Shown in pieces: positions 1 through 7,241 of a stretch of DNA of 38,112 nt (within the stretch, counting starts at the first letter, position 1; each line of letters begins with the position of its first letter). This DNA is from an uncultured Eudoraea sp. GTDB taxonomy: Bacteria; Bacteroidota; Bacteroidia; Flavobacteriales; Flavobacteriaceae. Location of the stretch: assembly GCF_947258525.1 (NCBI RefSeq), contig NZ_CAMYIP010000207.1, positions 1 to 38,112 of the forward strand. The letters run 5' to 3'. Below the pieces are notes generated by a model. It ran no database searches. It had not been told where the DNA came from and was given only the letters and a program-made list of their open reading frames with translations. The translations under genes and the position numbers were made by a program.

Positions 1-995
1 TAGCAAATTTACAACCGGTACTGCTGGCAGGCACAACGGTTAAAAGGGCTTCTTTGCACAATGCCGATCAAATAGCGAAGCTGGACATTCGTGAAGGAGA
101 CACAGTTCATGTAGAAAAAGGAGGCGAGATTATTCCTAAGATTGTAAGTGTTGATTTGTCTAAACGTCCTGCCAATTCCAAACCAACACACTATATCACG
201 AACTGTCCGGAATGTGGAACGGAATTGATTAGAAAAAAGGGGGAGGCACAGCATTTTTGCCCTAATGAAAACGGCTGCCCACCGCAGATAACCGGAAGAA
301 TTCAACATTTTATTTCGAGGAAAGCGCTTGATATTGAAGGTTTGGGAAGTGAAACTGTAGAATTACTTCACAAAGAAGGCTTGATAAATAATTATGCAGA
401 TTTATACACACTTACCAAAGATCAGTTAATGCCTCTGGAACGAATGGCAGAAAAGTCTGCTGTTAATTTAATTAATGGCGTGGCAGCATCTGTCAATATT
501 CCTTTTGAAAGGGTATTATTTGGGCTTGGCATTCGATATGTTGGAGAAACGGTAGCTAAGAAACTTGCTAAAGCCTATAAAAACATAGATGCATTAATGG
601 CAGCTACAGCAGATGAATTGGTATTGGTGGATGAAATTGGAGAGAGAATCGCAGAGAGCACTGTAAACTTCTTTAGCGAAGAAAAAAACAGGGAAATTAT
701 AAACCGACTTAAAGAGTATGGCCTTCAGTTTTCACTAACGGATGAGCAATTAGATGGACAAACTGAAATACTTAAGGGTCAGACTTTTGTGGTTTCCGGG
801 GTATTTGAAAAATTAAGCCGAACAGAATTAAAAAAACATATTGAAGACAACGGGGGTAAAGTCAGCTCTTCAATTTCTTCAAAGACCTCATATGTTGTAG
901 CCGGTGCCAATATGGGTCCAAGCAAAAAAGATAAGGCTGATAAATTAGGCATCCCAATTATTTCAGAAGACGACTTTTTAACAATGATAAAATAA
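1..995 (+). CDS. ligA: NAD-dependent DNA ligase, C-terminal part (5' end outside window)
   Basis: LigA seals nicks in DNA using NAD+ during replication and repair. The frame is open from the first base, and the residues before the TTG at 54 (LLAGTTVKRASLHNAD) match the ligase OB-fold, so the gene starts upstream and about 330 codons are visible. In order they hold the end of the OB-fold (HVEKGGEIIPKIV), a four-cysteine zinc finger with C-x2-C-x14-C-x5-C spacing, helix-hairpin-helix repeats (ALDIEGLGSETVELL and FGLGIRYVGETVAKKL), and a C-terminal BRCT domain (GQTFVVSGVFEKLSRTEL). The adenylation domain with its catalytic lysine lies outside the window. The C-terminus is intact and runs into a hairpin terminator. 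Confidence 0.97.
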   Translation, partial: ANLQPVLLAGTTVKRASLHNADQIAKLDIREGDTVHVEKGGEIIPKIVSVDLSKRPANSKPTHYITNCPECGTELIRKKGEAQHFCPNENGCPPQITGRIQHFISRKALDIEGLGSETVELLHKEGLINNYADLYTLTKDQLMPLERMAEKSAVNLINGVAASVNIPFERVLFGLGIRYVGETVAKKLAKAYKNIDALMAATADELVLVDEIGERIAESTVNFFSEEKNREIINRLKEYGLQFSLTDEQLDGQTEILKGQTFVVSGVFEKLSRTELKKHIEDNGGKVSSSISSKTSYVVAGANMGPSKKDKADKLGIPIISEDDFLTMIK

Positions 996-1025
996 AACCC
1001 TCTCTGTAAATAAGAAGAGGGTTTT
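994..1025. terminator. Bidirectional terminator between ligA and the convergent gene
   Basis: A perfect 10-bp inverted repeat, AAAACCCTCT (994-1003) and AGAGGGTTTT (1016-1025), starts inside the ligA stop codon. The A run on one side and T run on the other let it act on both strands. It sits between convergent ligA and the minus-strand gene ending at 1047. Confidence 0.8.
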
Positions 1026-1046
1026 ACTAAGCTATATGTCGGAGAA

Positions 1047-1814
1047 TTAATCGCCGCTCATATTTTTATTATAAACCCAGATTTCGTCCCAGCTATTATC
1101 CATTACCTGTTGCATATTGCGAACGAAAGCATCCCAGGAGTCATCTCCATGAACTTTTGAAAAGGTTTTCCTAAACGTAGAATCTTCGTCAAATTCAGCC
1201 CAATTTTTATAAAACCCAACAGTGGCAATATGCCGGCCTATAGCAGACCCCTGTCTGAATTCGTTATAATAAACTCCCCATGCATTGTTGCCTTCCATGG
1301 CTTTAATTGTTTTGCTAATTATTCCTAACATGGCCTCAGCGTTATGGGAGTGCTCCTGATTAACTTCCCAATATCTGATGAATTGAATGGGATAGAGTGA
1401 AGGATCATCCGTTAGCATATCAGTATTTGAAAGCTTAACATCGCCTTTCCAATATTCTCCATGTTCCATTTTCTTTACATAAGCCATGACATTATCTCTC
1501 CAGTCTTCATCATGTCCTCCTTCAGCAGGTCTGGAATCGAGGTGTGCATATTTTAATGGCCCCATCATCCAAATAATTTTACCAACATCCGGACCGCTGG
1601 AAATATTGTAAACGGTAGACTTATATGCACCTTCCTTATGGTATTTTTGGTTATGTGCCCTCATATTTTCACCGAGAACTTTTAATTTAGTGTTATCCGG
1701 TGTTAAGACTATCGTTTCCCACATGGGTGCTTCTGCATCCTGTGCCTTAACCATTGTAAGGGCACCCAAAACGAGTGAAGCAGCTAGTAAAAGAGTAATT
1801 GATGTTTTTTTCAT
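1047..1814 (-). CDS. Secreted protein of unknown function, probable tandem alpha/beta domain
   Basis: I do not recognise the family. I start it at the ATG at 1814, because this gives a clean signal peptide (MKKTSITLLLAASLVLGAL, cleavage near KAQDA); the 23 residues upstream look untranslated. The mature protein is about 230 residues and rich in Trp and Tyr. Two segments look alike: KVLGENMRAHNQKYHKEG followed by beta-like stretches ending near IIWMMGP, and a second helix (MLGIISKTIKAMEG) followed by WGVYYNEF and IATVGFYKNW. This suggests a duplicated ferredoxin-like or dimeric-barrel fold, which is inference from sequence pattern. It is transcribed alone and converges on ligA. Periplasmic or extracellular location is likely. 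Confidence 0.75.
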   Translation of the reverse strand: MKKTSITLLLAASLVLGALTMVKAQDAEAPMWETIVLTPDNTKLKVLGENMRAHNQKYHKEGAYKSTVYNISSGPDVGKIIWMMGPLKYAHLDSRPAEGGHDEDWRDNVMAYVKKMEHGEYWKGDVKLSNTDMLTDDPSLYPIQFIRYWEVNQEHSHNAEAMLGIISKTIKAMEGNNAWGVYYNEFRQGSAIGRHIATVGFYKNWAEFDEDSTFRKTFSKVHGDDSWDAFVRNMQQVMDNSWDEIWVYNKNMSGD

Positions 1815-1947
1815 GATCATTGTGTTTAATTTTAAGTGATTATATATCCGTTTAAAGAAAAGATTATTTGTTTTTAAATTCAACTAAAAAAGGACCAAGC
1901 ATGGGAAAATATGTCCGAACGAATCAATTAATTTATCTAAGCTCAAA

Positions 1948-2271
1948 ATGAACATGCCTATTAGCTTTGAAGAATTTTTAAAAACCTGCCAAAATGCGCA
2001 TCCTTCAGAGGATTGGCCAAAAGGGCTACAGGCACTGTGGTATGATGCAAAAGGCAATTGGAATGCTTCACATGATATTGCCCAGGATATGCCTTCAATT
2101 CTTGGTTCTTGGATACATGCTTATCTGCATCGCAAGGAAGGCGATCAATTTAACGCCAATTACTGGTACAGAAGGGCAAACAGAGAATTCCCTGACCTCA
2201 CTATGGATGAAGAATTAAAGAATTTGGTAGAATACGTTATCAACAATCAATCTCCGAATCGGTCCAAATAA
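1948..2271 (+). CDS. Small uncharacterised cytoplasmic protein
   Basis: A 107-residue protein I cannot assign to a named family. It has no signal peptide or membrane segment and is rich in aromatic residues, with Trp in DWPKGLQALWYDAKGNWN, SWIHAYLHRKEGD and YWYRRANREFPD. The paired helices with aromatic and charged faces are compatible with a helical-repeat-like fold (weak inference). The ATG at 1948 is followed by a second ATG at 1954 that could be the true start. It is divergent from the secreted-protein gene at 1814 and converges on the gene ending at 2298. The intact frame and protein-like composition support a real gene. Confidence 0.65.
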   Translation: MNMPISFEEFLKTCQNAHPSEDWPKGLQALWYDAKGNWNASHDIAQDMPSILGSWIHAYLHRKEGDQFNANYWYRRANREFPDLTMDEELKNLVEYVINNQSPNRSK

Positions 2272-2297
2272 TAGATCAACCCAATGACGAATGAATA

Positions 2298-2744
2298 CTA
2301 CCGCTCAAACAATAGTAATTGTTCATCTTTAACTTCAATACAAACCTTAAATCCGTAGGCAATACCGTAAATTCTTGGTAGAATTAACTCAAGGATTGAT
2401 TGTTCCTGAACATGATCAACCTTGGTTATAGGATCTGGCATATAAATTAATCCTTTGTATTCTTTATGTCTGAAGTTAAGTTTGACATCAAAAAAATAAA
2501 AATTTTCCGGGGGGATATAATTAGACCATGGTATGGCTTTAAAAAAATGTTTCGGGGTTCCAATCTCAAATTGATAAGGGCTAATATCCACATTGATAGT
2601 TCCTAAAAAGTAAGAAGACAGATCCAAGCCTCTTTTCTTAAAATAGGGAAGTTGCTGGTACAAGGTACCCCCTGGATATCTTTCATTATCAGATATGCCT
2701 GATGCCACCCTATGTCCTTTACATATCAGTCCATTTACCTTCAT
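2298..2744 (-). CDS. Uncharacterised protein with resemblance to CTP-dependent riboflavin kinase fold
   Basis: A 148-residue soluble protein. No function is established for it as far as I know. Its layout recalls the archaeal CTP-dependent riboflavin kinase family (DUF120): an N-terminal G-x2-V-x-SG motif (GHRVASG, residues 10-16), a GTxN motif (GTINVDI, residues 48-54) like the family's nucleotide/Mg-binding G-T-L-N, then a valine-rich strand (FFDVKL), a late G-x-I-x2-P segment (GLIYMPD), a histidine followed by an ILELILP strand, and a closing G-x-V-x-I stretch. The family's glycine-rich GLGEGRYF loop is not conserved; SDNERYPGGTL stands there. The comparison is from memory, so fold-level relatedness is inference. 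It lies 31 bases downstream of the metallophosphatase gene on the same strand. Confidence 0.7.
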   Translation of the reverse strand: MKVNGLICKGHRVASGISDNERYPGGTLYQQLPYFKKRGLDLSSYFLGTINVDISPYQFEIGTPKHFFKAIPWSNYIPPENFYFFDVKLNFRHKEYKGLIYMPDPITKVDHVQEQSILELILPRIYGIAYGFKVCIEVKDEQLLLFER

Positions 2745-2775
2745 GACCTCTTCAAAAATAGCACATTAACGAAAA

Positions 2776-3687
2776 TCAAACTGTAATAGAGACCCCTTCA
2801 GACTGAATATTTTTTTCAGAATCAAAATAAAAATCAATTCTACCCAGATTTATTCCATAGCAGCCGACCTGATTTACCAAAACGGATTTATCTAAACGGT
2901 TTTGCCTGGTAATGGGTTTATCCAAAAATGTATGCGTATGTCCGCCAATTATAAGATCAATACTATCTGTTTTTCCCGCCAGCTTCAGATCACTGGGTCT
3001 TTGGGCATCTTCGTAGGAGTAACCCAGATGTGATAAACAAATTACCAAATCACATTTTTCTTCATTTTTTAACAAAACGCTCATATCCTGGGCAATCTCA
3101 ATTGGATTAAGATACACGGTTTCCTTAAAGAGGTCCTCGCTAACAAGGCCGGCCAGTTTTATTCCCAATCCAAATACGCCAATTTTAATGCCGTCGACTA
3201 AAAATGTTTGGTAAGCTTCCACAAATCCATTCATTACCGTATTTGTAAAATCATAATTCGCCGAGAGCAATTTAAACTTAGCAAATGGCAACTGGGCTAA
3301 AAGGCCCTCAATTCCATTGTCAAAATCATGATTGCCAATTGTTGCCGCGTCATATTTGAGCATACTCATCAACTTAAATTCCAACTCTCCACCGTAAAAA
3401 TTAAAATAGGGAGTGCCCTGGAAAATATCACCAGCATCTAATAATAGTGTATTGGGATTTTCCTCTCTTATTTTTTGAATAAGTGTAGCCCTTCTGGCAA
3501 TGCCCCCCATGTTAGCAAACGAATTATGTTCTTTAGGAAAAGGATCTATATGACTGTGCACATCATTCGTATGAAGTATCGTAATGCATTTAGAATTTTG
3601 AAAAGCACAACTACTCAGGCCAAGTCCTCCCATACCTATGTAGGTACTTCCGGCAATTGAATTTGTTAGAAAGTCCCGTCTTTTCAT
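2776..3687 (-). CDS. Secreted metallophosphatase, 5'-nucleotidase N-terminal (catalytic) domain
   Basis: A calcineurin-like metallophosphoesterase of the UshA/5'-nucleotidase type, expected to hydrolyse nucleotides or related phosphoesters outside the inner membrane. Metal-binding motifs are clear: LHTNDVHSH near residue 40, LLDAGDIFQGTPYF, TIGNHDFDNG, and GGHTHTFLDKP near the C-terminus. The N-terminus has a twin-arginine motif (KRRDFL) and a hydrophobic stretch ending LSSC (Cys27), so a Tat-exported lipoprotein is likely. The protein stops after the catalytic domain; the substrate-binding C-terminal domain is encoded by the preceding gene, which overlaps by four bases (ATGA). The two products probably work together. 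Confidence 0.9.
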   Translation of the reverse strand: MKRRDFLTNSIAGSTYIGMGGLGLSSCAFQNSKCITILHTNDVHSHIDPFPKEHNSFANMGGIARRATLIQKIREENPNTLLLDAGDIFQGTPYFNFYGGELEFKLMSMLKYDAATIGNHDFDNGIEGLLAQLPFAKFKLLSANYDFTNTVMNGFVEAYQTFLVDGIKIGVFGLGIKLAGLVSEDLFKETVYLNPIEIAQDMSVLLKNEEKCDLVICLSHLGYSYEDAQRPSDLKLAGKTDSIDLIIGGHTHTFLDKPITRQNRLDKSVLVNQVGCYGINLGRIDFYFDSEKNIQSEGVSITV

Positions 3688-4259
3688 TTCTGTTCCAATT
3701 TAATAAAACGGTCGTCCACTTTAGCAGTAAGAGTGTCTACTTTTTTAAAATAATCTATCATTGCGTTTCTGATAAAGTAATTTAATTCAATGGTTTTTAG
3801 GCTATCCTTAAAAAATCCCATATTACTACCTCCATCTGCTAAATAATTGGAAGTGGCTACATTATAGGTTCTATTTTCATCAAAAGGCAACCCATTAATA
3901 TTTACATTTTTAAGGGTTTCGTTTTTGTTCAAAATAATCTGTATGCCCGCTACGGGATGAGGATTTTTTGCATTAATCAGAAAGGAAACCAAATCCCTGA
4001 CATCCTTGCCTTTCAGAGCAACAACAACTATTGAATTTTCAAATGGCATTACCTCATAAGCCGTTCTTGCGTTTACGTTACCTTCAGATATAATACTTCG
4101 AATTCCTCCGTGATTGGAAACTACAAAATCAATTTCTTGCCCGGTTCTTGCTTTAAAAATTGGATTAGCTTCACTAAGCATTATATCAGCCATTAAATTT
4201 CCTGCTGAGGTATTGTATTTACCATCATTCTTTGTTATTTGCTTCGGGGCATATGCCAA
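3684..4259 (-). CDS. 5'-nucleotidase C-terminal domain protein, 5' end apparently lost
   Basis: This is the substrate-binding C-terminal domain of the 5'-nucleotidase family, with typical motifs: YNTSAGNLMADI, VVSNHGGIRS, AYEVMPFENSIVVV and TSNYLADGGSNMGFF. The only start codon in the conserved part is the TTG at 4259. However, homologous-looking sequence continues in frame upstream to 4400 (including RLSKISGEQIPVTDS and VAPYRKRINEVLDSTL) and ends at an in-frame stop at 4401-4403. No frame upstream supplies the lipoprotein signal peptide expected in this family, and only about 50 bases separate the stop from the divergent gene. Either the gene is truncated, or the product starts at TTG and stays in the cytoplasm. 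The 3' end overlaps the catalytic-domain gene by four bases. Confidence 0.75.
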   Translation of the reverse strand: MAYAPKQITKNDGKYNTSAGNLMADIMLSEANPIFKARTGQEIDFVVSNHGGIRSIISEGNVNARTAYEVMPFENSIVVVALKGKDVRDLVSFLINAKNPHPVAGIQIILNKNETLKNVNINGLPFDENRTYNVATSNYLADGGSNMGFFKDSLKTIELNYFIRNAMIDYFKKVDTLTAKVDDRFIKLEQK

Positions 4260-4409
4260 TGTACTATCTAAAACCTCGTTTATACGTTTTCTATAAGGCG
4301 CTACGAATAGATCTATTGAATCTGTTGCTTGTATAGAATCTGTTACAGGTATCTGCTCGCCAGATATTTTACTAAGGCGTGTCGGACTATCCTTATTATC
4401 TTAGCACAA

Positions 4410-4436
4410 TTGTTGCTTGGATATTAATTACATTTG
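4410..4436 (+). promoter_or_regulatory. Bacteroidota-type promoter of the DUF6913-dapA unit
   Basis: TTG at 4410-4412, then 16 bases, then TACATTTG at 4429-4436, a perfect match to the -7 element TAnnTTTG. The start codon at 4454 follows 17 bases later, giving a leader of roughly 13 bases. Confidence 0.6.
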
Positions 4437-4453
4437 CCTAAAAGCAAAGTTAA

Positions 4454-4993
4454 ATGTTTTTAAAGGCACTTAAAGATAAATTTAAATACAAATCTGGCTT
4501 AAAATATCTGAAGCAGCAAATTGAAAGTCCTCCGGAAGCAGTAGTTCGTAAAAATGGTATTACCTCAATTGCGGTAATTGTGGATCTGGATAAATTTGAT
4601 AATGCGGAATTGTTCTATGAGTTTGTGGAAGACTTTAAATTAAGGCCTAATGCGGTTAAAATTATTGGCTATAAAAACTACTACGATAAGAATTCTCCTT
4701 ATGCAACCCCTGTTTTTTCAGATAAGGATCTTGGCTGGAATGGGGACATAGAGAATAGTTATGCTCTGGAGTTTTTAAGCAGGGAATACGATATGTTGGT
4801 GAATTATTATACTCAGGAGAATTTAATGCTCCAGTTAATGACTGTGAAGACCAGGGCCAGAATAAATGTAGGCTTTGCGGAAATAGACGAACGACATAAT
4901 GATCTAATATTAGAGACCCCGTACGAGGACTTTAAAACCTTTAAGAAGGAACTAAAAAAGTACCTTAAAGTTCTGGGTGAGATTGATGTTTGA
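4454..4993 (+). CDS. DUF6913-type conserved hypothetical protein
   Basis: A 179-residue cytoplasmic protein resembling the flavobacterial DUF6913 family, whose function is unknown to me. It opens with a basic helical segment (FLKALKDKFKYKSGLKYLKQ) and continues with alternating strands and helices: ITSIAVIVDLDKF, ELFYEFVEDFKL, AVKIIGY, and YDMLVNYYTQENLMLQLM, which reads like an alpha/beta fold. There is no signal peptide. The dapA start lies 11 bases after its stop, so the two are very probably co-transcribed from the promoter at 4410-4436. Family assignment is from recall of sequence and context, and no role can be inferred beyond the neighbour. Confidence 0.75.
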   Translation: MFLKALKDKFKYKSGLKYLKQQIESPPEAVVRKNGITSIAVIVDLDKFDNAELFYEFVEDFKLRPNAVKIIGYKNYYDKNSPYATPVFSDKDLGWNGDIENSYALEFLSREYDMLVNYYTQENLMLQLMTVKTRARINVGFAEIDERHNDLILETPYEDFKTFKKELKKYLKVLGEIDV

Positions 4994-5004
4994 TGTAAAT
5001 AATT

Positions 5005-5895
5005 ATGAAAAATTTATTAGGAACCGGGGTTGCATTGGTTACTCCTTTTAACCCTGATTTATCAATTGATATTGGTGCCTTAAAGCGCATAGTTAACTTT
5101 TGTATTGAAGGAAATGTCGATTATCTTGTTATATTAGGGACCACAGGAGAATCGGCAACACTTACAAGTGCTGAAAAACAAATAGTTATTGATGTTGTAG
5201 TTCAGGAAAATGCCGGAAGACTTCCTCTTGTAATAGGCATAGGAGGTAACAATACTAAACTTGTAACTGAGGAAATTCAACAGACAAATCTTAAAGATTT
5301 TGTCGCGGTCTTATCCGTATCGCCGTACTACAATAAACCTACACAGGAGGGAATATACCGCCATTATAAAACTTTGGCACAAGCTTCTGAAAAGCCAGTC
5401 ATTTTGTACAACGTCCCCGGCAGAACAGGAAGCAATATTGAACCGGAAACAGTGCTGAGACTTGCGCGGGATTGTTCCAATATTGTTGGAATTAAAGAGG
5501 CTTCAGGGGATATGATTCAGTTGAAAAAACTGATAAACATCTTACCCCCGGATTTTTTGGTGATTTCAGGAGATGATTTTACTGCGTTGCCTACTGTTTT
5601 GGAAGGTGGAGTGGGCGTAATTTCTGTTTTGGGTCAAGGTCTGCCTAATGAATTTTCAAGAATGATAAAGCTGGGGTTGCAAGGTGAAGAAAAAGAAGCG
5701 TATGCTTTGCATAATTCGATGTTAGGGGGAATGAGATTAAGTTTTCAGGAAGGAAATCCGGCAGGAATAAAATCTGTTTTGCAAGTTCAGGGACTATGTG
5801 GACCAACAGTCCGATTGCCATTAGTAGAAGCCTCCCCTAAACTTAAAATACATATAGAAGAATTTTTAAGAACTATTTCAAAAATCAATGCTTAA
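5005..5895 (+). CDS. dapA: 4-hydroxy-tetrahydrodipicolinate synthase
   Basis: DapA condenses pyruvate with aspartate semialdehyde, the first committed step to diaminopimelate and lysine, and so feeds peptidoglycan synthesis. The 296-residue length is normal. The LGTTGESATL motif binds substrate, Tyr135 (ILYNVPGRTG) is the conserved proton-relay tyrosine, and Lys164 (VGIKEASGD) is the Schiff-base lysine. SGDDFTALP and a glycine-rich GGVGVISV follow as in the family. The ATG at 5005 gives the expected start (MKNLLGTGVALVTPF). It is the second gene of a two-gene unit, closed by a strong hairpin at 6002-6036. Confidence 0.97.
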   Translation: MKNLLGTGVALVTPFNPDLSIDIGALKRIVNFCIEGNVDYLVILGTTGESATLTSAEKQIVIDVVVQENAGRLPLVIGIGGNNTKLVTEEIQQTNLKDFVAVLSVSPYYNKPTQEGIYRHYKTLAQASEKPVILYNVPGRTGSNIEPETVLRLARDCSNIVGIKEASGDMIQLKKLINILPPDFLVISGDDFTALPTVLEGGVGVISVLGQGLPNEFSRMIKLGLQGEEKEAYALHNSMLGGMRLSFQEGNPAGIKSVLQVQGLCGPTVRLPLVEASPKLKIHIEEFLRTISKINA

Positions 5896-6001
5896 TTTTT
5901 GCTAAAAGTTTTGCCCGGAACGGAAATTTGCCTCAAAACTCTGGAACTGAAAAAGCCAAAATTGGGTTAAAACTTTGTCCATATGCCTTTTTATTAGGCT
6001 T

Positions 6002-6036
6002 TCAGGTGCTATCTTAGCACCTGATTAATGTTTTTT
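6002..6036 (+). terminator. Rho-independent terminator after dapA
   Basis: A perfect 10-bp stem, TCAGGTGCTA (6002-6011) and TAGCACCTGA (6015-6024), with a three-base loop TCT. It is followed by TTAATG and six T (6031-6036). Confidence 0.8.
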
Positions 6037-6053
6037 ATTCCGGTATTTATTCT

Positions 6054-6061
6054 TAATTTTG
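6054..6061 (+). promoter_or_regulatory. Putative -7 element directly before bamD
   Basis: TAATTTTG matches TAnnTTTG exactly and ends four bases before the bamD ATG at 6066. I see no matching TTG about 20 bases upstream, so the promoter is incomplete or atypical. If it is used, the mRNA would begin at or next to the start codon. Confidence 0.4.
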
Positions 6062-6065
6062 CAAA

Positions 6066-6908
6066 ATGTTTTTTAGAAACAAATATCTTTTTTCCCTACT
6101 CCTGGTCATAATTACACTTAATTCATGTAGTGAATATCAGAATGTTTTGAAAAAGCCTAATTCTAAGGCGAAATATGAACTTGCTGAAAAACTCTATGAT
6201 GAAGGGGATTTTAAAAAGGCTAATCGCTTATTGGAACAAATAGCTCCGAGCTATGTAGGCAAACCACAGGGAGAGCGTGTAATGTTCTTTTTTGCCAAGA
6301 GTTACTTTGAAATTGAGGATTACAATTTTGCTGGCTATCAGTTTGAACGGTTTTTAAAGTCGTACCCCAAAAGTGATAAGGCCTCAGAAGCTGCATTTCT
6401 TGGGGCGAAAAGCTATTATATGCTTTCACCACGATATTCTGTAGACCAGACTGACACCGATAAGGCCCTCACCAAATTGCAGCTATTTATAAATCTTTAT
6501 CCGGAATCTGAGTATTTTGCAGAGGCTAATATTATGGCAAAGGAGTTAACAACTAAGAAAGAACGAAAATCTTTTGAAGTTGCAAAACAATTTACAAAAC
6601 TAGGTAAGTCTTACATTTTAGATTACAGTATTTCAGCCATAGCGGCATTAGATAATTTTATTTCAGACAACCCTGGTTCAATATATCGCGAGGAAGCACT
6701 TTACCTGAAAATTGAGGCAACTACAAATTTAGCCTTGAACAGCACAGAGAAGCGTAAAAAAGAACGCCTCGAGGATGCAAAAACGGCCTATAACAATTTG
6801 TTCAAATACTTCCCGGAAACCAAATACGCCGAAGTAGCTAATGATTTGATTGAAGAAATAGATGAGCAATTAAACAATTATTCCGAACAAGAAAACCTTT
6901 CAAAATGA
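6066..6908 (+). CDS. bamD: Outer membrane protein assembly factor BamD
   Basis: BamD is a lipoprotein of the BAM complex, which inserts beta-barrel proteins in the outer membrane. The N-terminus is a lipoprotein signal with a charged FFRNKY start, a hydrophobic core and lipobox LNSC (Cys21). The 280 residues then form TPR-like helical pairs: KYELAEKLYDEGDFKKANRL, VMFFFAKSYFEIEDYNFAGY, AAFLGAKSYYM and AKTAYNNLFKYFPETKYAE. The phrase FERFLKSYPKSDKASEAAFL is typical of the family. It heads an overlapping cluster with rpoZ and coaBC. The start is chosen for the signal peptide. Confidence 0.93.
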   Translation: MFFRNKYLFSLLLVIITLNSCSEYQNVLKKPNSKAKYELAEKLYDEGDFKKANRLLEQIAPSYVGKPQGERVMFFFAKSYFEIEDYNFAGYQFERFLKSYPKSDKASEAAFLGAKSYYMLSPRYSVDQTDTDKALTKLQLFINLYPESEYFAEANIMAKELTTKKERKSFEVAKQFTKLGKSYILDYSISAIAALDNFISDNPGSIYREEALYLKIEATTNLALNSTEKRKKERLEDAKTAYNNLFKYFPETKYAEVANDLIEEIDEQLNNYSEQENLSK

Positions 6909-7240
6909 ATATGAACGATTTGAAGAATTCCAAAGCCCCGGTTTCAACAGTTACCATCAATAGAAACGAGTTTGATGAGAAGACAAATAATATTTATGAA
7001 GCTATATCTGTAACAGCCAAAAGAGCAATTCAGATTAATTCTGAAATCAAAAAGGAACTTTTAGAAAAACTAGAAGAATTTGCAACTTATAGTGATAGCC
7101 TTGAGGAGGTATTTGAAAATAAAGAGCAAATTGAAGTTTCAAAATTTTACGAAAAACTTCCCAAACCACATGCTCTGGCTATAATAGAATGGTTGGAAGA
7201 TAAAATATACTATAGGAATACAGAGAAAGACCAGCAGTAA
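6905..7240 (+). CDS. rpoZ: RNA polymerase omega subunit family protein
   Basis: A Bacteroidota-type omega subunit (111 residues), a small RNA polymerase component that helps fold and stabilise the beta-prime subunit. The diagnostic stretch is NIYEAISVTAKRAIQIN, equivalent to the family's E-A-(I/V)-x2-I-x-(A/K)-R-A helix. The rest is mostly charged helix (EIKKELLEKLEEFATYSDSL). It starts with ATG at 6905, overlapping the bamD stop by four bases (ATGA), which implies coupled translation; a second ATG lies at 6911. Only one base separates it from coaBC. Omega next to coaBC is also seen in other bacteria, which supports the call. Confidence 0.88.
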   Translation: MNMNDLKNSKAPVSTVTINRNEFDEKTNNIYEAISVTAKRAIQINSEIKKELLEKLEEFATYSDSLEEVFENKEQIEVSKFYEKLPKPHALAIIEWLEDKIYYRNTEKDQQ

Positions 7241-7241
7241 T

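Noticed and set aside
9-308. Minus-strand open frame of 99 codons opposite ligA
   Set aside because: It lies wholly opposite conserved ligA coding sequence and its translation has no protein-like pattern. Many similar frames opposite clpB, recN and glyA were dismissed for the same reason.
1815-1883. N-terminal extension of the secreted protein
   Set aside because: The extra 23 residues would bury the signal peptide; the ATG at 1814 is a better start.
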